Notes: generated by a model not told the origin, from the sequence alone. Positions 23,984 through 36,250 are shown, numbered from the stretch's first letter. The stretch is 64,000 nucleotides of DNA from Euphorbia lathyris (GCF_963576675.1 NC_088911.1:78211256-78275255), one strand, 5' to 3'. A program made the numbers and translations.

Positions 23984-25594
23984 CTAAAGCCAGTTGTTCC
24001 TGAAACTAATACCAGAAGAACTAAGATGTCTATCGTGAGCTCTTTGTGGTAATGGCTTGGTCAACGGATCTGCAACGTTGTCCTCAGTGGGCACCTTTTC
24101 TATTCTCACATCTCCTCTGGCTATGATCTCCCTAATGAGATGATATCGTTTGAGATAATGTTTGGATGCATTATGAGACCGTGGTTCCTTTGCTTGTGCA
24201 ATGGCTCCATTGTTATCATAGTACAGAGTAATGGGATTCACAATGCCAGGCACCACTTCTAGTTCTGTTATGAACTTCCTAATCCAAACAGCCTCCTTTG
24301 CCGCTTCTGCAGCTGTGATGTACTCTGATTCAGTTGACGAGAAAGCAACGCTTCCTTGCTTGGAACTCTTCCAAATAACTGAACCTCCATTCAGGATGAA
24401 CTGGTATCCTGATTGGGATCTATAATCATTTTCATAAGTCAGATGACTAGCATCTGAATATCCTTCAATTTTCAATTCTCCTTGTCCATATATGAGGAAC
24501 ATGTCTTTAGTTCTTCTAAGATACTTAAGAATGTTCTTGACAGCAATCCAGTGATCGAATCCTAGATTCCCTTGATATCGGCTCGTCATACTCAATGCGA
24601 ACGCCACATTAGGTCTAGTGCAAAGCATAGCATACATGATCGAACCAACCGCGCTGGAGTAAAAAATTACAGCCATGTGATTCTTGTCACTGTCCGTTTT
24701 AGGACATTGACCATTAGATAACTTGACACCATGGACCATTGGTAATTTACCTCTTTTCGATTCATGCATGTCGAAATGCTTTAGGACTTTGTCAATATAT
24801 GTAGACTGGGATAGTCCGAGCAGTCTCTTTGATCTATCCCGATAGATCTTAATCTCTAAGATGTAGGGTGCTTCTCCCAAGTCTTTCATGGAGAAATTAC
24901 TCAATAACCAAACTTTTACTATTTGCAACATTGCAACATCGTTTCCCATAAGTAGTATATCATCAACATATAGTACTAAGAAAACGACTAAGCTCCCACT
25001 TGTCTTCTTGTAAACACAAGCCTCTTCTGAGTTTTGTTCGAAACCAAATTGTTTTATGGTTTGATCAAAACGTTTGTTCCAGCTTCTAGATGCTTGCTTG
25101 AGTCCATAAATGGACCTTTGAAGTTTGCAAACCTTGGTTGCATTCTTCGACGTGAAACCTTCAGGTTGCATCATGTATACATCCTCAAGTAGGTTTCCAT
25201 TTAGGAAAGCTGTTTTCACATCCATTTGCCAAATCTCATAATCAAAATGAGCGGCAATTGCAAGCAATATTTTGATGGATTTGAACATGGCTACTGGAGA
25301 GAAAGTCTCATCATAGTCAACACCTTGCCTTTGACGATATCCTTTCGCTACTAACCTAGCTTTGTAGGTACTAACCTTTCCATCCATGTCTGTCTTCTTC
25401 TTGAAGATCCAGCTGCACCCAATGGATTTTATCCCTTCGGGTGGATCAACCAAGGTCCACACTTGGTTAGTATACATGGAGTCCATTTCAGAATTCATGG
25501 CTTCAAGCCATGCTTTAGATTCTGGACTAGTAAGAGCTTCTTCGTAGGTTTCGGGTTCATCATCTAACACGGGAACCAGTTCGTCATCTCCCAC
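23984..25594 (-). pseudogene. Copia-2 reverse transcriptase and RNase H
   Basis: The open stretch is 536 codons. RT motifs seen are ARLVAKGYRQRQGVDYDETF, QMDVKTAFLNGNL, YGLKQASRSWN and the catalytic YVDD at about residue 208. RNase H follows with GYSDASH, a STESEYITAAEAAKEAVW block, and a KHYLKRYHLIRE segment that sits beside ADPLTKPL. The upstream stop TAA (about 25632) separates it from the integrase part. It is the same Copia lineage type as gag at 26110-27957. Confidence 0.9.
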
Positions 25595-25630
25595 TAGAAA
25601 ACCATATCTAACTGGGAGTTCACGAATTCT

Positions 25631-26191
25631 TTAAGACCTACGAGTGGGATATGACACTTGTGTTTCATCTAGTAAAACGGGTTCGGGTTCAACTTCTTCC
25701 GCGTTTTCAACATGTGATTCCTCTTGAACTTCCTCAAGTTCAATCACGCTTCCATTCTGTGTTTCTTCCAGAAACTCTTTCTCTAGAAACACTGCGTGTT
25801 TGCATACTATTACCTTTTGGTCATCTGGATGATAAAAGTAATATCCCATAGTTTCCTTTGGGTATCCAATGAAGAAACACTTGTCAGATTTGGGATCTAA
25901 TTTATCTGACACAATACGTTTAACGTATGCTGAACATCCCCATATTCTCATGAAAGAGAAGATGGGTTTTCTACCAACAAACAGTTCGAATGGTGTGGAA
26001 CTGGCGGATTTGGTTGGAACTCGGTTTAAGATAAATAGGGCAGTTTCTAAAGCATAGCCCCAGAATGATTTTGGTAGAGAAGTGGTGCTCATCATGGATC
26101 GTACCATATCTAGTAAGGTGCGTTTCTCCTTTCTGATACACCATTGTGTTGTGGTGTATAAGGAGGTGTCCATTGTGAGCATATTCCACAT
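25631..26191 (-). pseudogene. Copia-2 integrase C-terminal part
   Basis: The frame joins the integrase in the neighbouring ORF through a frameshift at about 26110-26140. It reads RTLLDMVRSMM, then LPKSFWGYALETALFILNRVP and the GYPKETMGYYFY motif, all standard for Copia integrase tails. It ends at a TAA near 25632, after which the same frame continues into RT, so that stop is a point nonsense mutation. Confidence 0.88.
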
Positions 26192-27957
26192 TCATTTAGA
26201 TAACTCATAAATTCTTCAGAAAGATATTCTCCACCTCGATCAGATCGAAGTATTTTGATAGTCTTTCCTGTTTGATTCTCAACTTCATTCTTGAAGCATT
26301 TGAATTTCTCAAAAGCTTCTGACTTGTGCTTCATCAAATAGATGTAACCATATCTGGTATGATCATCTATGAAGCTAATGAAGTATCTGAATCCTCCTCT
26401 TGCTTGGACTGACATAGGACCACATACATCTGAATGTATTAATCCTCGAGTGTCTGATACACACTGACCTTTATTGCTAAAGGGTGTCTTTGTCATTTTT
26501 GCTTTTAAACATGACTCACACGTTCCCATCGATTCACAATCACTTGAGTCTATAAGCCCATCTTGATGTAGCTTAAGCATGCGTCTCTGGTTTATATGGC
26601 CTAAACGACAATGCCACAAGTAAGTTGAATTATATAATCTAAGACTTTTGGTATCAATTGTGAAAGTAGAAACTTTATCATTCAAAACATAAATCTCATT
26701 CAATGATATTCCTGAAAAATAGAAAACTTTGTTTCTATAAAATTCGCAATTATTGTTCTTAATTGAAACACGAAAGCCATCTTCTACTAGACAGTTAATA
26801 GAAATAATGTTACGAGACATATCCGGAACATACAAACAGTTCCTTAACACTACTACAAGTCCTAATGGTAGATGTAGATCATAGTTTCCAATTGCGAGTG
26901 CGGCAACCCTTGCACCATTTCCAACTCGCAAGTTTATATCTCCTTTCTTCAATTCTCTAGTCTGTTTTAGTTCCTGCATATTCATACAAATATGAGATCC
27001 ACATCCGGTATCTAATACCCAAGATTCAGATTGTGAAATTGAGTTAATTTCAATATAAAACATACCAGAAGTTGAAGCACCGTCCTTTCCCTTCTTGAGA
27101 GAAGCTAGGTACTCCTTGCAATTTCTCCTCCAATGCCCATCTTTACCACAGAAGTGGCATTCCCCTTTGGGCTTCTTGACTTGCTTTCCTTTGGCCTGGG
27201 CTGAGTTGCCTCCCTTGTTCTTCTTGGGATATTTAGGATTGGGAAAATTCCCCTTCCTCTTCTTTGATCCCTCAATCACAAGAGCGGGTACCACCTTATC
27301 TTTCTTCAGGTTGGGCTCAATAGTCTTGAGCATATTGGCGAGCTCTTCAAGAGAGGTGTGTAAGTCATTCATTTGATAGTTCATGGTGAACTGTGAATAA
27401 CTATCTGGGAGGGATTGAAGAAGCAAGTCTACACTTAGTTCGTGATCAATCGCAAAGCCAATACTTGAAAGTTTGGTGATATAGCCAATCATCTTGACAC
27501 AATGTGCCATAACAGATGTGCCCTCTTGCATCCTACAGCGAAACAGCAGTTTTGATATCTCAAAACGTTCGCACCGAGTTTGTTTCCCAAACAACTCCTT
27601 TAAGTGCATGACAATAAAATAGGCATCCATTTCCTCATGTTGCCTTTGCAGATCTGGTGTCATCGATGCAAGTATGATACACCCGGCGTGTTCATCATCG
27701 GATTTATGCTTCTGATAGGCATCAATCTCTTCAATGGGTGCATCATCGACCGGAAGAACGGGTATCGATGTATCCAGTACATACCCTATCTTTTCGAACT
27801 TCAAAACAATTTTGAGGTTACGAAACCAGTCGGCGAAGTTTGAACCATTCAACTTGTTATCGGTAAGGATATTTCTTAGATCGTTTTTCGACATGATTGT
27901 TTTTAAAGTACGATTTAAATTAACCTGAGAGTGAGAAAAGTGACGGATGTTATTCAT
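26110..27957 (-). pseudogene. Copia-2 gag, protease and integrase core
   Basis: The open stretch is 615 codons. Gag is of UBN2/retrotransposon type in residues about 40-240. The zinc knuckle is CHFCGKDGHWRRNC at about 265. Protease has the motif WVLDTGCGSH near 312. GAG-pre-integrase has LWHCRLGHIN. The integrase core has HSDVCGPM, SFIDDHTRYGYIY and SDRGGEY, then PPYTPQHNGVSERRN just before the frameshift. Confidence 0.9.
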
Positions 27958-29257
27958 TTGTTTAATTCATTTACAATTTAAATACGATGGACTTTTATGT
28001 TTTAAATTGCTCCCACTATTTTACTAAATTAATAACCCTCTATATTAATTCGAAGGATATTCACAATTCCTTTAGTGAGCTAGAATCCTAACTCCTGAAA
28101 TTTCACCTTGAGTTTACTCAACAAGCTAGTTTCATTCATTAGGTAGATTCATGTAATCAATCACATCAAACATGTGATTTCTATATTGTTGGGTTACTAA
28201 CTATATTAGTAACTGATATGTGTCGTCTATCAATCCCAACCATATTGCCCATTAGGTTAGAACAACATGAGTTTACCCATCCAATTATTCTATCCTAATT
28301 TAAGCATTACCCCATATTCGTGAAAAGCGATTTTTCAATAATTCAGGTGTTACCATAAGACCTCGAGCTTGAGTTTACTCAACAACCCAAAGGCCCCCAG
28401 TACTGTCGGCTGAATTATAATATTAGGGAGGGGCAACCGATTTTAATAACTTGCTAATTTACTTAACTTTTGATTAGTGAGGGATTTTATTTAAGTCTCA
28501 TAATCTAACTTAGACTTGATTTGCTTTAGCACATATCAAACATTCATACATTCAACATTGACAATTATGGACATATCTCTAAGTTTATTCCGTTGAGCCA
28601 GAAACGGAATAAAGGGTCACCCTAGGGAAATACTAACTATTACATATTTCTCTTTGGGTCCTCCGTCTTCTCCTTGGCGCCTTGAATTACAACAATATTC
28701 AATTTCAAAGAAACTTCAATTTACTTGAAGGGATTTGGATGAGAAGAGAAATACAATAGAGAGTAAGAGAAGGCAGGACACGCATGTCCTATTTAAATAC
28801 CAAAAGACTAAATAACTATTAAAGATGGTCTAATATGTCCATAATACCAAACATGCATAGACTCAATTAAATTAAATTTAATTGGTTGATTACACAAACT
28901 ATTTATATAATATTTAAGTTAATCAAATTAACAACTTAAATTAATTTTCATCCAATTTCAATTATGCATATCCTAATTAATTCGAATAATTCATTTAATA
29001 CTTTGAATTACTTATATCAAATATTTAGGTAAAACAAACTTTTAAATAAATTTATTTTGATAATCAAAACAAATTATTATATTCTGAAACATATACATAT
29101 ATATATATTTAAAACCCGGGCCTGCTTTTAAAAAACAATTTTTAAAACGGTACCCTTCGGGCCGGGCCGATTTAATCGGCCCGCCCTCCGTAACAGCTGC
29201 TGCCTCGCGGCAGCAGCAAGTCACAGGGGGACCGCTGCTGTTACAGCAGCGGCACAC
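27958..29257 (-). other. Copia-2 untranslated leader
   Basis: AT-rich leader lies between the gag start and the RTE insertion. The part nearest the primer site resumes at 32663-32985. It ends in a GC-rich block with three adjacent hairpins (29164-29252). No ORF is credible. Confidence 0.65.
29164..29252. repeat. Three adjacent GC-rich hairpins in the Copia-2 leader
   Basis: Stems: 29164-29182 (GGGCCGATT/AATCGGCCC type), 29196-29217 (GCTGCTGCC, loop TCGC, GGCAGCAGC) and 29232-29252 (CCGCTGCTG, loop TTA, CAGCAGCGG). They stand out in AT-rich surroundings. Their position in the retroelement leader suggests an RNA structure such as a dimerisation or packaging signal (inference). Confidence 0.8.
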
Positions 29258-32200
29258 CCAGTGGGTTGGAGCCAAGGCTAGAGAGATAGCTCCTTGGGGT
29301 TATAAGCTTTGGTACTCAGGAAATGATAAGGGTGGAAATGGAGTAGGTATTCTTATTGATAGGGAGAATATTGATGATGTAGTAGCGGTGTCTAGGAAGA
29401 GCGATAGAATTATGAGTGTCAAGCTAGTGATAGGGGATGAGGTTGTGAATGTCATTAGTGCATATGCGCAACAAATAGGATTAGATGTCTCTATAAGACA
29501 AGCTTTTTGGGAGGACTTAGAGGAAGTGGTGCAACAGGTTCCTAGGGATGAAGCGCTGCACTTCTTAGACCCAGGTGTAGTGATAAATGTGCAAGGGTTG
29601 CTAGGTCGTCTCCCCGAAGCGGCGCGCCACCCCAGGACCCGGGGGTGGTGTCAAATATGAAGGGTTGCGGATAAATAAGCTAGTCCACGGTAATGGTAGG
29701 GGTAGGGGTAGGGGTAAGGGTAGTAGGTTACGCTTTGGGACATGGAACATAGGTTCTTTGACAGGAAGATTAGCTGAAATTGTAGATGTTATGAAGAGGA
29801 GGAGAATAAATATAATGTCCTACAAGAAACCAAGTGGGTTGGAGCCAAGGCTAGAGAGATAGCTCCTTGGGGTTATAAGCTTTGGTACTCAGGAAAGGAT
29901 AAGGGTAGAAATGGAGTAGGTATTCTTATTGATAGGGAGTATATTGATGATGTAGTAGCGATGTCTAGGAAGAGCGATAGAATTATGAGTGTCAAGCTAG
30001 TGATAGGGGATGAGGTTGTGAATGTCATTAGTGCATATGCGCCACAAATAGGATTAGATGTCTCTATAAGACAAGCTTTTTGGGAGGACTTAGAGGAAGT
30101 GGTGGAACAGGTTCCTAGGGATGAAAAAATGGTACTGGGGGTGATCTCAATGGACACGTGGGTTCTAGGCGAGATGGGTTTGAGAGTGTTCATGGAGGGT
30201 ATGGTTTTGGAGATAAGAATGAAGCAGGAAATGATATTTTGGAATTCGCATCAGCATATGACTTGAGTATCATAAACACATGGTTTATGAAGAGAACATC
30301 CCACTTAGTGACTTATCGGAGTGGCGGTAATGCGAGCCAAATTGACTTCTTCTTAGTAAGGAGTGCTTAGAGAAAGAGTTATATTGATTGTAAGGTGATC
30401 CCTAGTGAGAGTACGACAACCCAACATAGAGTAGTGGTGCTTGATTTTCGAAGTAGGAAATGTATAAGAAAACAACCACCACAAGGAGAGACTAAGATTA
30501 AGTGGTGGAAATTGCAAGGAGAGAATCAACAAAAATTTGTGGATGAGATGACCAAAAAAGATGTTTGGACTTGTAATATGGATTTAGATATAGATTCGAT
30601 ATGGACTAAGATGGAGCATAGTATAAGGGAAGTAGCGAAGGAAGTTCTAGGGGAATCTAAAGGTAGTATGCCACCGGGTAAGGACACATCTTGGTGGACA
30701 GAAGAAGTACGACAAGCAGTAAAGAGTAAACGAGAATCCTATAAAATATTGGGGAAATGTAGGAGTGACGAGAACTACGAAAAATACAAAGAGGCTAAAA
30801 GGGAAGTAAAGAAGGTCACACGAGATGCTAGAGCAAAGGTGAATCGGGATCTGTATACCAGATTGGATACAAAAGAAGGGGAAAGAGACATATATAGAAT
30901 TGCTCGGATGAGAGATAGGAAGACGCGAGGTCTCGGAAAAGTTAAATGTGTGAAGGATGTGGACCAGCAAGTCCTAGTTGGAGATAAGGATATCAAGGAA
31001 CGATGGAGGTCCTATTTTGATGACTTATTTAATGGAGATCGCAGACAAGATGTGGGAGATATAAGTATCCATCACGATATGATAAATCATGAATGCCTGC
31101 GGAGAATTCAAAAAGGTGAAGTCAAAATGGCATTAAGTAAGATGAAGTTGAAGAAAGCAGTAGGACCTGATGGCATCCCTATTGAGATTTGGAGATGTTT
31201 GGGAGAAAGAGGAATCGAATGGTTGACGACGTTCTTCAACAAAATTTGAAGAAACAATAAGATGCCATCAGAATGGAGGAAAAGTATCTTAATCCCTTTA
31301 TATAAGAACAAAGGTGATGTCCAAGATTGTGCCAACTATCGGGGAATCAAATTAATGAGTCACACTATGAAACTTTGGGAGCGAGTGATCGAACAAAGGC
31401 TAAGGAGGACGGTGAAGATCTCGGAAAACCAGTTTGGCTTTATGCCGGGAAGATCAACTATGGAAGCCATCCATCTAATGAGACAATTAATGGAGCACTA
31501 TCGAAATAAGAAGAAAGACTTGCATATGGTTTTCATTGACTTGGAGAAAGCATATGATAAGGTACCAAGGGAAGTACTTTGGTGGGCCTTGATAAGGAAA
31601 GGCATTTCGCGGAAATATATTGACATCATAAAGGACATGTATGAGGGAGCATGCACGAGTGTACGTACTAGTGTTGGGAAGACTGAAGAGTTTCCTATTA
31701 CGATTGGAATGCATCAAGGTTCCGCACTAAGCCCATTTCTTTTTGCCATCGTTATGGATGAACTAACAAGTTCACTTCAAGATGGTATACCATGGTGCAT
31801 GCTGTTTGCAGATGATATTGTGTTGGTTGATGAGACAAAAGAAGGAGTGGAGAGGAAGTTGGAACTATGGAGACAAACTCTAGAATCTAGAGGCTTTAAG
31901 TTGAGCCGAAGTAAGACGGAATATTTGGAGTGTAAGTTTAGCGGCCATAGGAGTAGGGAGGCAGGGACAATCACCCTAAATGGGAGAGTTGTTCAGGCCT
32001 CAGATTACTTCCGGTATTTAGGATCTATTATCCAAACGGATGGAGAAGTAGACGGAGATGTTGCTCATAGGATTAAAGCTGGTTGGTCGAAGTGGAAGAG
32101 TGCTACGGGTTTCCTTTGTGACCCCGGCATGCCTAATAGATTGAAGGGGAAATTCTACCGGACGACAATTAGACTAGCATTGTTATATGGTACGGAGTGT

Positions 32201-32662
32201 TGGGCAGTGAAACACTGCCACATCCATAAAATGTCGGTGGCGGAGATACGTATGTTGAGATGGATGTGTGGTCATACGAAAAAGGATTGGGTGAGTAATG
32301 AAATAATTAGGACAAAAGTAGGGGTCACATCTATTGAGAATAAAATGAGAGAAAACTGACCAAGGTGGTTTGGCCATGTGAGACGTAGAGCGCTTGATGC
32401 GCCGGTTAGGAGAACCGAAGTGTGGCAAAGGGATGTAGTGGTGAGGGGTAGGGGAAGACCTAAGCAAACTTAGAGGAGGGTGATCGAGAGTGATATGAGT
32501 TTACTGGGAATTGGGAAAATATGGTAGTGGATAGGACGGAGTGGAGGGAGCGAATTTGTGTTGCTGACACGACTTGATTTCACGGTTTTATATGATGGTT
32601 CATGTTACCCGACCCCGAATCATTTCGGGACTAAGGCTTTGTTGTTGTTGTTGTTGTTGTTA
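29258..32662 (+). mobile_element. RTE-type LINE with a duplicated, template-switched 5' end
   Basis: A plus-strand LINE has an endonuclease and reverse transcriptase and ends with ...GGGACTAAGGC and a (GTT)n tail at about 32638-32662, as plant RTE elements do. A 293-bp internal endonuclease segment (29833-30125) occurs a second time at 29260-29552, directly upstream of the true 5' end. No 3' end follows the first copy, so this is not two tandem LINEs. No target duplication could be identified. Confidence 0.85.
29665..32480 (+). pseudogene. RTE endonuclease/reverse transcriptase, inactivated
   Basis: It opens with LRFGTWNIGSLTGRLAEIVD, the start of an EEP endonuclease, and continues through a frameshift near 29860, SDRIMSVKLVIGDEVVNVISAYAPQ, another frameshift near 30150, and FLVRSA followed by TAG at 30368-30370. 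The linker and RT run 30371-32359: [69 protein letters not shown], and catalytic FADD at about 31804. Further stops are TGA at 31247, TGA at 32357 and TAG near 32471. At the TGA sites relatives usually have Arg, consistent with CGA to TGA. Confidence 0.88.
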
Positions 32663-32985
32663 TTTTAAATATAAATATATATATAATTGTTCTAAAACAG
32701 TTTCAAAACAATTTTCAGAATATTAAAACAGTTTTATCTTTTAGATTTAATAAAACAAAACGTTTTAATTATCTAACTATAAAACTTTTAGGTTTTGTTT
32801 AAAACGATTATCAACAGAAATAATCAGGAACTATGCATAATCAGTTTTAATTAACAAGTAATCAAAACTTATTTATCGTTAGGTTAATTAAACTAATCGA
32901 TTAATTAATTTAACCTAACAATACATCTATTCAATCTGATTGAAAAACTCTTTTATTTACATATATGAAATAACAGATTAACATA

Positions 32986-32998
32986 GGCTCTGATACTA
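32986..32998 (-). other. Copia-2 primer binding site
   Basis: The minus strand reads TAGTATCAGAGCC beside the 5' LTR. The usual Copia site has G at the second position (TGGTATCAGAGCC), so there is one mismatch to the initiator tRNA. Confidence 0.8.
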
Positions 32999-32999
32999 A

Positions 33000-35326
33000 T
33001 GTAGGAAAATAGACAAGTCTAGACATAGAAGAATAATAAATTTTTATCTATTTTATCTATTTCCCTTTTCCAAGATCTGTTAATTGTTATTTCATATAAA
33101 GAGGGATAGAAAGTAATACCTTTACTGATGAACTATCTACCGTTGCAAACGAAGTGCCCACAACTTGTTATTATCAACTCGTGAACCACGAACGTTTGAT
33201 TCAACACAAAACAAAAGATAATCAGTAATCAACCTTCAATGAATAGCAATCGCAATGATTGCCTGTAACAGAAATCGATACGAGATCAAAGAGAGAGTAA
33301 AAAATTAAAGTAATTAGCCGAGACGACGACGGAACGATTCCTTGCTCTCCTCAATAGGGTTGACCGAAATCTGGGGTTAGGGGGTCTATTTATAGACTCC
33401 TCAAAACCCTAATCCCAGTTGTGTTAGGAATTTAATTAATTGGAATCTTATTCTAAATAGGATTCCTAATTAGATAATTAAATAAACACTTTAATATTAT
33501 CTAAACAATAACTAATTATATTTAGATAATTATTATTAATCAAATTAATAAGCAATTAATATTAGGGATAATTAATTAGAGTTGGTAAGATTGCTGCCGG
33601 AAGTGTTCTTAGGGATGCGGGAGGCGCCTGGCTTTCTAGGTTTACCCAGAATTTGGGTTTGGATTCTTCCTTCTCTGCGGAGCTCTGGGGCATTCTCTCT
33701 GGGATCCAGCTGGCGATTAGGCTGGGTGTTAAGAGGCTTTCTGTGGAGTCAGATAACTTGGAGGCCATCAATATGATTTTGGGTAGTCATGACATGGGTC
33801 TTCATAGCCGCAACCTTTTTAAAGCTATTAAGAGGCTTAGCCCCTCATTTGATATCCTTGAGTTCAGCCACATTTTCTGGGAGCAGAACCGTGTTGCAGA
33901 TCACTTGGCGGCGGCAGGCCATGAGGGGGTGTTAGGTGTTTCTACCCTTACCGTTCCCCCTATCGCTCTTTCTCCTCTTCTTTTAGAGGATAGGATTGGG
34001 GTTAGCTTTCCTAGGCTAATCCCGGTGTAGTTGCTTGTTTTGCTTTGCTTTCCTTTCCTTTTCTACCAAAAAAAAAATTAGAGTTCCAATCACATAAAAA
34101 CTTCTAATTAATATTATCAGATAATCTTTTAATTTAATCCATAATTATAATCAAATTATAATTATTAATCAAATTAATTTATACCCTAATATATATATAT
34201 AAATTTCGGCCCATATAGTGTGTCTTTACTAATTACATTTTCATCCTCTGATTCCAAGTCCCATATGCGACCCATTAGGTTCTTTATTGCCACTAGCCGT
34301 ATATATCCTTTGAAATCATTCATCACGATTAATTCCAACATGTATATAACGGAATACCGTCGCGAGCTGTTACTAGCAGAACCTATGATATTCCCCCGGA
34401 GCAATTAAGAAGTCAGGTTGATAACTGACGTTAACCTTTCTGTATTAGGTACATTATAATACGATCCTTCATCAACTATATCCTGTCGGTCAATTCCTTA
34501 TAACCATAGAATGTGTCAAGGTTACATATAATGAAGAGTCCGGTTTTACTTGTACATGTTGAATTTACTCTGAAAAGATAAGTTAAGTGAAATGTTCATT
34601 TCTACTCTTAATTGTATCACCTTGCAAGGATTTCAGTCAATTCACCACAATCGGCCATTTGGATATATCTCCCACTTATCGGGAGTGACGAATGCTCAAT
34701 CTGATATTAACCATTCTGCAATCACTTTGCGTGATACCCAACCCTGCTCTCACATACCCTAGGCTCTCACCTATTGGATCGTGCTCGCACAGAATCAAAG
34801 TACCAGACTCCATAATCCAGAATTACTAATTAACGAATGTTTGAGTCTGGGGATTAGTTATACCTACTAACACCAATGAGATGAACAGTTGACACATTAG
34901 ATAAATCAATCCATTCTGTTATCTCAAGTCGGGTCCCAATCCTAATGAACTCCTTCACCGGATCCATGTAACTGTCTAGATATCCGAATATCTAAAGCTT
35001 GTGAGATTAGCTTTCTGTCTCGATAAAAAACATTGTTATATGCAAGTCTCAACAGTAATATGCCAACCCTTATAACATATTACTTGACTTGGGTTTACTT
35101 TAAGTTCATTGGTCTATTATAAAGTACAGTCTCACTGCATGCTTGTATGAACATTTTATAACTACTTAAATAAACTTAGGGTTACTTTCTTTATGAAAGA
35201 TTATTGCCGTTATATATAGTTACATTTTAATGCTATATATCTGATTAAACAAATTATCAAATAAACAATTTATTCATTAATATTAATATCCCAAAACAAT
35301 TGTTTTTAGGACACTAAGCTCCAACA
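33000..35326 (-). repeat. Copia-2 5' LTR, interrupted by an L1 fragment
   Basis: It is 2,327 bp, of which about 502 bp is the L1 insertion and its duplicated target (33584-34085). The rest aligns with 22095-23969. Confidence 0.92.
33584..34075 (+). mobile_element. 5'-truncated L1 fragment with RNase H, inside Copia-2 5' LTR
   Basis: The fragment is about 492 bp with a 3' A run at 34068-34077 and a 10-bp target duplication AATTAGAGTT (33574-33583 and 34076-34085). It is open from 33585 to the stop at about 34030: the RNase H fold with SVLRDAGGAW, SAELWGI.SG..LA, the VESDNLEAI motif and NRVADHLAAAG. It ends in TTTCTACC before the tail, like the L1 fragment at 45392-46125. The partner LTR lacks it. 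Confidence 0.92.
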
Positions 35327-35331
35327 GAAAG

Positions 35332-36035
35332 GCATACAATGCTTGGCCGAACAAGGAATGAAACGCCTTAAGGCCTTGATCTTTCCGTTCAGCTTCTGCA
35401 CATCATTGATCTTCTTTGGAGGCTCTATGTTGATTATGGCTTGAATTTTATCTGGATTTTCTTCTACGCCCCTCTAAGATATCATAAATCCAAAAACTTC
35501 CTCGAAGAAACACCGAACATACACTTCTCCGGGTTCAGTTTAAGGTTATGCTCCTATAATGTAGAAAAAATAGTGGCTAAGTATGCCACATGTTATTTTA
35601 CTGTCCTACTTTTTACGATCATATCATCAAGATACACTTCAAATTTATGCCTAATAAGGTCTCCAAAAATCTTGTTTACCAGCCGTTGGTAAGTTGCTCC
35701 TGCAGTTTTTAGATCGAAGGGCATAACATTGTATCTGTACATTCCTTCGTCCGTTCTAAAACATGTATTGATGAGATATTTGGGATCCATTGGGATTTGA
35801 TGATACCTCGCCGCCGCACCTAAAAGGGAATAAATGGTGAAGCCTGCTGTTGAATCGATAAGCATGTTAATACATGGTAGTGGATAGGAATCTTTGGGAC
35901 ATGCTTTGTTGAGATCGGTAAAGTCTACACACATATGTCATTTTCCGTTAGCCATTTTCACCAAGACTACATTGGCTATCCACTTTTCATATATTACTTC
36001 CTTGATGTGATGAAAATCTAATAGCTTTTTGACCC
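35332..36035 (-). pseudogene. Gypsy reverse transcriptase fragment
   Basis: From about 36030 the minus strand reads KKLLDFHHIKEVIYEKW, NVVLVKMANGK, a TGA (where relatives have Trp) at about 35933, then CVDFTDLNKACPKDSYPLP, GATYQRLVNKIF and the catalytic YLDDMIVKS (usual form YVDD). Further stops precede LKLNPEKCMFGVSS and LNGKIKALRRFI. Removing Copia-2 joins it to the fragment ending at 22094. Confidence 0.87.
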
Positions 36036-36039
36036 AAAT

Positions 36040-36135
36040 ATTTAAGATTAGTTTCATGCCCAAAGTGAGGTTCGAACCCTCCTTTTTGGTTAAAGGTGGA
36101 AGAGCCCCTACCGCTCAACCACATCTCTTGGATTC
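36040..36135 (-). mobile_element. tRNA-related SINE-like fragment
   Basis: The minus strand has a pol III A-box-like TGGTTGAGCGGTAG (36108-36121) and a B-box-like GGTTCGAACCT (36068-36078), about 30 bases apart. No tRNA cloverleaf can be drawn. It abuts the Gypsy RT fragment. Confidence 0.5.
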
Positions 36136-36250
36136 ATCCGTATAGATATATATCTCATAATAAGTGTAACTATATATAATTATATAATTTTATAATTTAC
36201 CTTAAAATGAGTTGTGAAATGCAAGGATTAATTACGATGTATGATATTAG

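Larger units (their letters stand above)
22095..35326 (-). mobile_element. Copia-2: long-LTR Copia element with nested insertions
   Basis: It is 13,232 bp long. LTRs at 22095-23969 and 33000-35326 have TGTAGG...CCAACA ends, and GAAAG target duplications lie at 22090-22094 and 35327-35331. Order on the minus strand is 5' LTR, primer site, leader with an inserted RTE LINE, gag-protease-integrase, RT-RNase H, polypurine tract, 3' LTR. The 5' LTR also holds an L1 fragment. The coding region has one frameshift and one nonsense codon. The two LTRs differ by a few percent apart from the insertion. It splits a Gypsy pol region. Confidence 0.93.

Noticed and set aside
29042..29275. Minus-strand ORF rich in Cys/Arg in the Copia-2 leader
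   Set aside because: It spans the hairpin block and the RTE junction, so it cannot be an old gene.
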